Shown here piece by piece: positions 6,777 through 9,872 of a stretch of 9,872 nt of DNA. The stretch is from Limisphaerales bacterium. Its GTDB lineage: Bacteria > Verrucomicrobiota > Verrucomicrobiia > Limisphaerales > PALSA-1396. The notes under the pieces were generated by a model, which was given only the letters and a program-made list of their open reading frames with translations, had not been told where the DNA came from and did not search any database. Position 1 is the first letter of the stretch. Each line of letters begins with the position of its first letter. A program made the translations under genes and the position numbers. The stretch spans positions 3,957 through 13,828 of the forward strand of contig PLJQ01000424.1 of the NCBI GenBank assembly GCA_003140275.1, in the 5' to 3' direction.

Positions 6777-7098
6777 CCCGCAGGCGCGTTGCCTTCGGAT
6801 TGAAATTTCGCCGGGGCGTTTGCTTCTGCTACCGCTCGATCAGTTCGCGTTCGCTGAATTCAACACTGACGACAAAGAACAACTGCTCCATCTGTCGTTC
6901 GCAACGCATGAAATCATGATTCGCGGCAACGCACTCCGGCGAATTGAAACCGCCATGCACCGGCTGGAATTGTCATTCATCACACCGTTACCGGCGAAAT
7001 ATCATCCGCTGCTCGCCGAAGGTCAGCCCAAGATTCGGGAAATTGTAGTGGTGGAGAACAAGTCTTTCGACTCGCAGCCGCAGGCATCTCTAAATTAA
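6742..7098 (+). CDS. Small protein overlapping the relaxase gene, function unknown
   Basis: This 118-aa protein starts at ATG 6742, 35 bases before the relaxase stop and in another frame, so it is almost certainly co-transcribed and probably translationally coupled with it. It has no signal peptide, membrane segment, cysteine cluster or nucleotide-binding motif. Residues about 18-85 look like a compact alpha/beta domain (LRIEISPGRLLLLPLDQFAF, then DKEQLLHLSFATHEIMIRG and a helix LRRIETAMHRLELSF); the last 30 residues look disordered. I think similar proteins follow TrwC-like relaxase genes in other elements, but I know no name or function. A role in regulating or assisting the relaxase is a guess from position. 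Confidence 0.72.
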   Translation: MNTKSPECYTTDPQARCLRIEISPGRLLLLPLDQFAFAEFNTDDKEQLLHLSFATHEIMIRGNALRRIETAMHRLELSFITPLPAKYHPLLAEGQPKIREIVVVENKSFDSQPQASLN

Positions 7099-7103
7099 AG
7101 GTG

Positions 7104-7134
7104 TCGTGCGAGAATTATATTCCCTGGCGCACGA
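7104..7134. terminator. Inverted repeat between convergent genes, possible bidirectional terminator
   Basis: TCGTGCG (7104-7110) and CGCACGA (7128-7134) are perfect 7-base arms with a 17-base AT-rich loop. The repeat lies in the 54-base gap between the plus-strand relaxase operon and the minus-strand zinc-ribbon gene, exactly where a shared terminator would be expected. Neither side has a clear T-run, so intrinsic termination is doubtful. Confidence 0.35.
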
Positions 7135-7152
7135 ATTGGCGGTCGGTTAAGT

Positions 7153-7692
7153 CTATTGATACCTCACAATGGCGTCGTTGATGTTTTGCACGACACGCTG
7201 GATGTAGGCTTTGTCTTTTGAAGTCAGCACATGGAGTTCACCGGATGCACTGGAAATATCAACGTGATAATCAGGTTTTCGGCTGCAAATCCAAATAATG
7301 CTTCCAACGATTATGCCCCCGCCCAAAATCAAACCAGGAATTGGGCGATAGTTGTTTTCGTTAAATGGGAGGATTGTGAGCAATAAAAGAAAAATGCCCA
7401 AAAGCAGAAGCAAAATTGCGCCTGCAATCTGCGGAGATGTGGACGCCATTCTTACCGACGTGATGTTTCGCAGCGCATAAGTTGTTCCCAAAATAATCAC
7501 TCGCGTGGGTGTTACAGTTACAACCTTGTCAGAATAGATAGTTTCTTCCGGGGCATTTGCCTTTTGCTGGATTAACGGGGGCGATTGAACGGGCGGTGGT
7601 AACGGTTTTCGCTGTGGGGCGCCACAATGAGGACAGGTATTAGCCTCCGTGCTAACGGACTTGCCGCATTCTCTGCATTGGATTAACGCCAT
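7153..7692 (-). CDS. Zinc-ribbon, two-helix membrane protein (DUF6232-like), copy 1
   Basis: This 179-aa protein opens with a double-CxxC zinc ribbon (C6, C9, C20 and C23; CRECG and CPHCG), followed by a Pro/Gln-rich linker (about 27-48). A beta-rich segment (about 50-82, with ETIYSDKVVTVTPTRVIILG and TYALRNITSV) matches my memory of the DUF6232 pattern. Two hydrophobic helices (about 88-110 and 118-136) and a soluble C-terminal tail with SSASGELHVLTSKD follow. It should be an inner-membrane protein with the ribbon and tail on the same side. No biochemical function is known to me. It is a paralogue of the gene at 8051-8584, with matching domain order and near-identical start and end motifs, so the pair arose by tandem duplication. 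ATG 7692 aligns with the paralogue's start. It looks like cargo rather than transfer machinery. Confidence 0.82.
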   Translation of the reverse strand: MALIQCRECGKSVSTEANTCPHCGAPQRKPLPPPVQSPPLIQQKANAPEETIYSDKVVTVTPTRVIILGTTYALRNITSVRMASTSPQIAGAILLLLLGIFLLLLTILPFNENNYRPIPGLILGGGIIVGSIIWICSRKPDYHVDISSASGELHVLTSKDKAYIQRVVQNINDAIVRYQ

Positions 7693-7792
7693 AAACCAAA
7701 TAAATATTTATTGTGCCGACGAATGAAAAGTCAACAACGTGGTGACGCAAAATCGCACCTCGTAAAGTTGTGAACTGGTCTTGTCTTAATTT

Positions 7793-8021
7793 TGCTTCGG
7801 TCTGCGGTTCGACAAGCGGGAAAGTGGAGCGCAGGTGGAGAGACGGCTGGAACGGAGCCGAAGCGAAACGACCGCTGCCGTGCCGCAGACGGAAGCACGC
7901 CGATCGTTCGGCGTTGCGCTAATGTCGCTCGTGACGAGCGCGCTTTTTGCGGAACGGAACCGGCGTGGTCGTGAGGGAGACAGGGCCGACCATCAGCCGG
8001 TGAAGCGAAGCAAGAAAGCGC
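7793..8021. other. Multi-hairpin structured block between the two paralogues
   Basis: The 358-base gap between the two zinc-ribbon genes has no convincing gene but can fold strongly. A 15-base helix with 14 pairs joins 7793-7807 to 7883-7897. It encloses AGCGG/CCGCT (7815-7819 with 7872-7876) and CGGCT/AGCCG (7844-7848 with 7856-7860). Next are ACGCCGA/TCGGCGT (7897-7903 with 7908-7914) and CGCTCG/CGAGCG (7926-7931 with 7935-7940). A long arm then pairs 7940-7950 with 8010-8021 with one bulge, enclosing ACCGGC/GCCGGT (7959-7964 with 7996-8001) and TGGTCG/CGACCA (7966-7971 with 7987-7992). GGAACGGA followed by A/G and CCG occurs twice inside (7849 and 7951). Candidates are a structured RNA, a mobile repeat or an integron-like recombination site. 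I cannot decide the strand. Confidence 0.55.
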
Positions 8022-8050
8022 GTTGGTCACGGCCAGAGCAAATGTCTGCT

Positions 8051-8584
8051 CTATTGGTGCTTCACAATGGCTTCGTTGATGCTTAACACGACTCGTTCAA
8101 TGTCGGCTCTATTTTTGGAACTAAGCGCATGGATTTCGCCTGACGCGCTCGAAAGGCCAACGTGATACATGGTTTTTGCACTGCACATCCACAGAATTGC
8201 TCCGCCAATCATCATTCCTGCAATGACGTAAACACCTGCTGGAGCAGGGGCGTTTTCATTTATTGGCATGAAGGCGGCCAGCAAAATCAGCAGGCCAACG
8301 ATGAGAAGCAGGATCGGCTTTACGAGTCGCGGCGGTGTGAACAACATTTTGACTGACGTAATGTTTCGCAACGCATAGGTCGCTCCCCCGATGATTACCC
8401 GCATGTTGGTTACGATAACAGCATTGGCGGAATAAATCGTTTCTTCCTTCGCTTGGAGCAAGGGCGGCGGTTGAACGGGAAGCGGTGGCAGCACAGGCGG
8501 TTGTTGCGGCGCGCCGCAATGAGGGCAGGCAACCGCCTGTGTGCTGACGGAATTGCCACATTCTTTGCAGGAAGTTAGAGCCAT
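8051..8584 (-). CDS. Zinc-ribbon, two-helix membrane protein (DUF6232-like), copy 2
   Basis: This 177-aa protein has the same plan as its paralogue: a double-CxxC ribbon (C6, C9, C20 and C23), a Pro-rich linker (about 27-45), a beta segment with EETIYSANAVIVTNMRVIIG and TYALRNITSVKM (about 47-80), two membrane helices (about 88-106 and 116-133) and a tail with SSASGEIHALSSKN. The frame runs upstream to a GTG at 8623 that overlaps the integrase stop. I prefer ATG 8584, because it gives the same MAL start as copy 1 and both are preceded by GTTT. The GTG start would add 13 residues and couple it to the integrase. It lies 35 bases after the integrase in the same direction, so the two may share a transcript. 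Function is unknown; the ribbon and membrane anchor fit a sensor or scaffold, but nothing in the sequence decides that. Confidence 0.82.
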   Translation of the reverse strand: MALTSCKECGNSVSTQAVACPHCGAPQQPPVLPPLPVQPPPLLQAKEETIYSANAVIVTNMRVIIGGATYALRNITSVKMLFTPPRLVKPILLLIVGLLILLAAFMPINENAPAPAGVYVIAGMMIGGAILWMCSAKTMYHVGLSSASGEIHALSSKNRADIERVVLSINEAIVKHQ

Positions 8585-8619
8585 AAACGATGCGGTGATT
8601 TTGTTGTCTGTTTCCTCAA

Positions 8620-9642
8620 TCACCAGTTCACTGCTGTGGGCAATGATACAGCCTTTTTCTCATATTCTTCAAGGCTCGGTAATTTCATTTTGGCTCGCTT
8701 TGCGTAGGCGCGATGCACTGCCACGGAATTATGCCCCAGCGCCTCCTGCGCGAACCGTTCGGGATACCCGCACGTTTTGGCGCGTTCTGCCCACGCATAG
8801 CGGTAGCTGTGCAGCGAGATGCCCTCAATTCCAAGCCCCCGACAACGTTGTTTGAATTCAGTTGCCCGGTCACCGGCGCGGACGCGCGACAGATATGGAA
8901 ACAATAGACCTTCGCCGGGCAAATCCTTCAGCAAATTCAACGCATCTTCGCCCAAATGCAGAATGACCGGCACGCCGGTCTTTTTGCGGGTAAAACTGAT
9001 CGTCTGGTTTTCCCAATCCATGTCCTCGCCCTTCAAACAGGCGATGTCGCCCTGGCTGCCGCCAAGATGCCAGCACAATTCGTAAAATTTTTTGCGCTCC
9101 GGATTTTTCTCGCGACCGACAATGGCTTGGTGCTCATCAAAGGTGATGGCGCGCTTTTCCTTGAACTGGATCGCCGGCCACTGCCGCTTGGGAATGATGG
9201 AACGGGGCAGCCAGTTCATGTCGAGGGCGAAATTGTGAATGCGCCGCAAAAAGACGTTCGTTGAAACCGTGCCGGTGTGCATCGCATCCAGCAAATGCTC
9301 CGCCTGGGTTTTGATCAAGGCAAGGCAGCGAATCTGGTCAAACGCCTTGTCCTTGATGGCAACATCCCACCGCTTTTTGGTGCTGCCGGATTTGGTCCGG
9401 CCCATTTCGTCCATGACGTGTTGCCAGTTGCGTTTGACAAAATCAGGGTCGCTGTGCTGCAAATAAACTTGGGCGATTTGCAGATTCACAGCCGGCTGTT
9501 TGCAGGCTTCATTCTGCGCGTTGATGAGGCGCCGGGCGGTTTCAGCGTCGGTGGTTTTCAGGCTTTCCCGTTTCTTGGTCAGGGTGTCGAGGGAATAATA
9601 AATCCCGTTTTCGCGTCGAAAAACATGGTAGCGTTGTTTCAT
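8620..9642 (-). CDS. Tyrosine recombinase (integrase) lacking the canonical first arginine
   Basis: This 340-aa protein has a phage-integrase layout: an N-terminal arm-type region, a SAM-like core-binding domain (about 55-150) and a catalytic domain (about 165-325). Visible catalytic residues are a lysine in FTRKKTG (220-221), the H278-x-x-R281 box (HSYR), H304 in ALGHNS and the nucleophile Y313 (HRAYAK), nine residues after H304 as expected. The first catalytic arginine, normally in a GLRxSEL-like motif, is replaced: residues 194-200 read GGSQGDI. Similar SQ-type motifs seem familiar from other environmental integrases, so this may mark a divergent but active subfamily. The gene begins about 175 bases from the tRNA-Cys 3' end, the standard position for a tRNA-targeting integrase. 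ATG 9642 directly abuts a hairpin; a GGGAGG site lies on its far side. Confidence 0.9.
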   Translation of the reverse strand: MKQRYHVFRRENGIYYSLDTLTKKRESLKTTDAETARRLINAQNEACKQPAVNLQIAQVYLQHSDPDFVKRNWQHVMDEMGRTKSGSTKKRWDVAIKDKAFDQIRCLALIKTQAEHLLDAMHTGTVSTNVFLRRIHNFALDMNWLPRSIIPKRQWPAIQFKEKRAITFDEHQAIVGREKNPERKKFYELCWHLGGSQGDIACLKGEDMDWENQTISFTRKKTGVPVILHLGEDALNLLKDLPGEGLLFPYLSRVRAGDRATEFKQRCRGLGIEGISLHSYRYAWAERAKTCGYPERFAQEALGHNSVAVHRAYAKRAKMKLPSLEEYEKKAVSLPTAVNW

Positions 9643-9663
9643 GGCTCGTCTTGGTTACGAGCC
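9643..9663 (-). promoter_or_regulatory. Hairpin abutting the integrase start codon
   Basis: On the transcribed strand, GGCTCGT and ACGAGCC are perfect 7-base arms around a 7-base loop, and the second arm ends exactly at the ATG. The only Shine-Dalgarno-like sequence, GGGAGG (9662-9667), overlaps the far arm. Folding would therefore bury part of the ribosome site and place a stem against the start codon, which would be expected to repress translation. As DNA it could also be a recombinase or repressor site. Confidence 0.5.
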
Positions 9664-9816
9664 TCCCATAGAACCGTGCCGACTTGTTAGCGACTTCTGG
9701 CGGCCTAGTGGATGCCTTTTGACTGCCTTGTGCTCAACGGACTGATTTTATGCACAATTCCATACACACTTGACCGGCCTGACTTCCCAACTTGTCCTCG
9801 GCCAGCCACTTGCGTA

Positions 9817-9850
9817 TGGAGGCGAGGGTCGGAATCGAACCGACGGATGA
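9817..9850. other. Predicted attachment site (tRNA-Cys 3' end)
   Basis: Tyrosine recombinases of this layout commonly integrate into the T-arm and acceptor region of a tRNA gene and regenerate it. Here the tRNA-Cys 3' end is the nearest boundary to the integrase, so one end of the element should lie in or just after it. The matching direct repeat is not in the window, so the exact core and the far end cannot be defined. Confidence 0.5.
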
Positions 9851-9872
9851 GGCTTTTGCAGAGCCCTGCCTT
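9817..9872 (-). tRNA. tRNA-Cys (anticodon GCA), 5' part outside the window
   Basis: The 3' two thirds of a tRNA is present. Reading the minus strand, the anticodon stem GGGCT/AGCCT closes a CTGCAAA loop with anticodon GCA. The T-arm is GTCGG, TTCGATT, CCGAC. The 3' acceptor strand is CCTCGCC, followed by discriminator T and an encoded CCA (9817-9819). A discriminator U with GCA is the expected identity for tRNA-Cys. The 5' acceptor strand and most of the D-arm are cut off by the window edge. Its 3' end faces the integrase gene, marking it as the likely integration target. Confidence 0.93.

Noticed and set aside
7793..8021. Integron attC site
   Set aside because: Cassette duplication and folded arms suggested it, but I find no matching RYYYAAC and GTTRRRY end pair at the boundaries, so I keep it only as one possibility.
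7731..8030. 99-codon minus-strand frame between the zinc-ribbon paralogues
   Set aside because: It lies almost entirely in the multi-hairpin block. Its Arg/Ser/Pro/Ala-rich translation reflects inverted-repeat composition, and no start signal is evident.
9745..9774. Integrase promoter with TAAAAT as -10 (9745-9750, minus strand)
   Set aside because: The -10 is reasonable, but the matching -35 position (GTCAAG) is poor, so the call would be guesswork.
9735..9826. Minus-strand open stretch after the tRNA encoding a peptide with RKWLAEDKLGSQAGQ
   Set aside because: It has some protein-like character, but is under 30 codons beyond the tRNA, has no start of its own and shows no recognisable family.

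Overview
This window looks like most of a mobilizable or conjugative element sitting next to a bacterial tRNA-Cys gene. The tRNA-Cys gene (minus strand, cut by the right edge) has its 3' end facing a tyrosine recombinase gene about 175 bases away, the usual layout of a tRNA-targeted integrative element. The relaxase, the small proteins around it and the zinc-ribbon/DUF6232-type proteins resemble, from memory, proteins of Verrucomicrobiota (Limisphaerales/Pedosphaera-like) and some Proteobacteria. A Verrucomicrobiota host is my best guess, but the sequence alone does not prove it.

Layout, left to right. Positions 1-366 hold no convincing gene. From 3802 down to 367 runs a tightly coupled minus-strand operon: an 84-aa conserved small protein, a possible 73-aa Cys-rich ORF, a TraK/StbA-like helix-turn-helix protein, a TraL/StbB-like ParA ATPase, a TraM/StbC-like tail-anchored protein and a VirD4/TraD-type coupling protein. 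Most junctions are stop/start overlaps. The operon reads through a phased array of GCAAC(A/G) repeats at 3361-3507. A 163-base divergent intergenic region (3803-3965) with a large nested perfect palindrome separates it from a plus-strand MOBF (TrwC/TraI-like) relaxase-helicase and an overlapping 118-aa protein of unknown function. A convergent junction follows. Then, on the minus strand, come two paralogous zinc-ribbon membrane proteins (DUF6232-like), separated by a roughly 230-base block of nested hairpins. The integrase and tRNA-Cys complete the window.

How the parts may work together. The integrase would excise and insert the element at tRNA-Cys. The relaxase would nick oriT, which I place tentatively in the 3803-3965 intergenic region, and unwind the strand. 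The TraK/StbA-like protein would bind the repeat array and, with the ParA-like and tail-anchored proteins, link the DNA to the membrane and the coupling protein. No mating-pair-formation genes are present, so within this window the element looks like an IME that would borrow a type IV channel, unless those genes lie beyond the left edge. The most unusual items are the repeat array embedded in coding sequence, the nested palindrome, the multi-hairpin block between the paralogues, and the integrase that lacks its first catalytic arginine.
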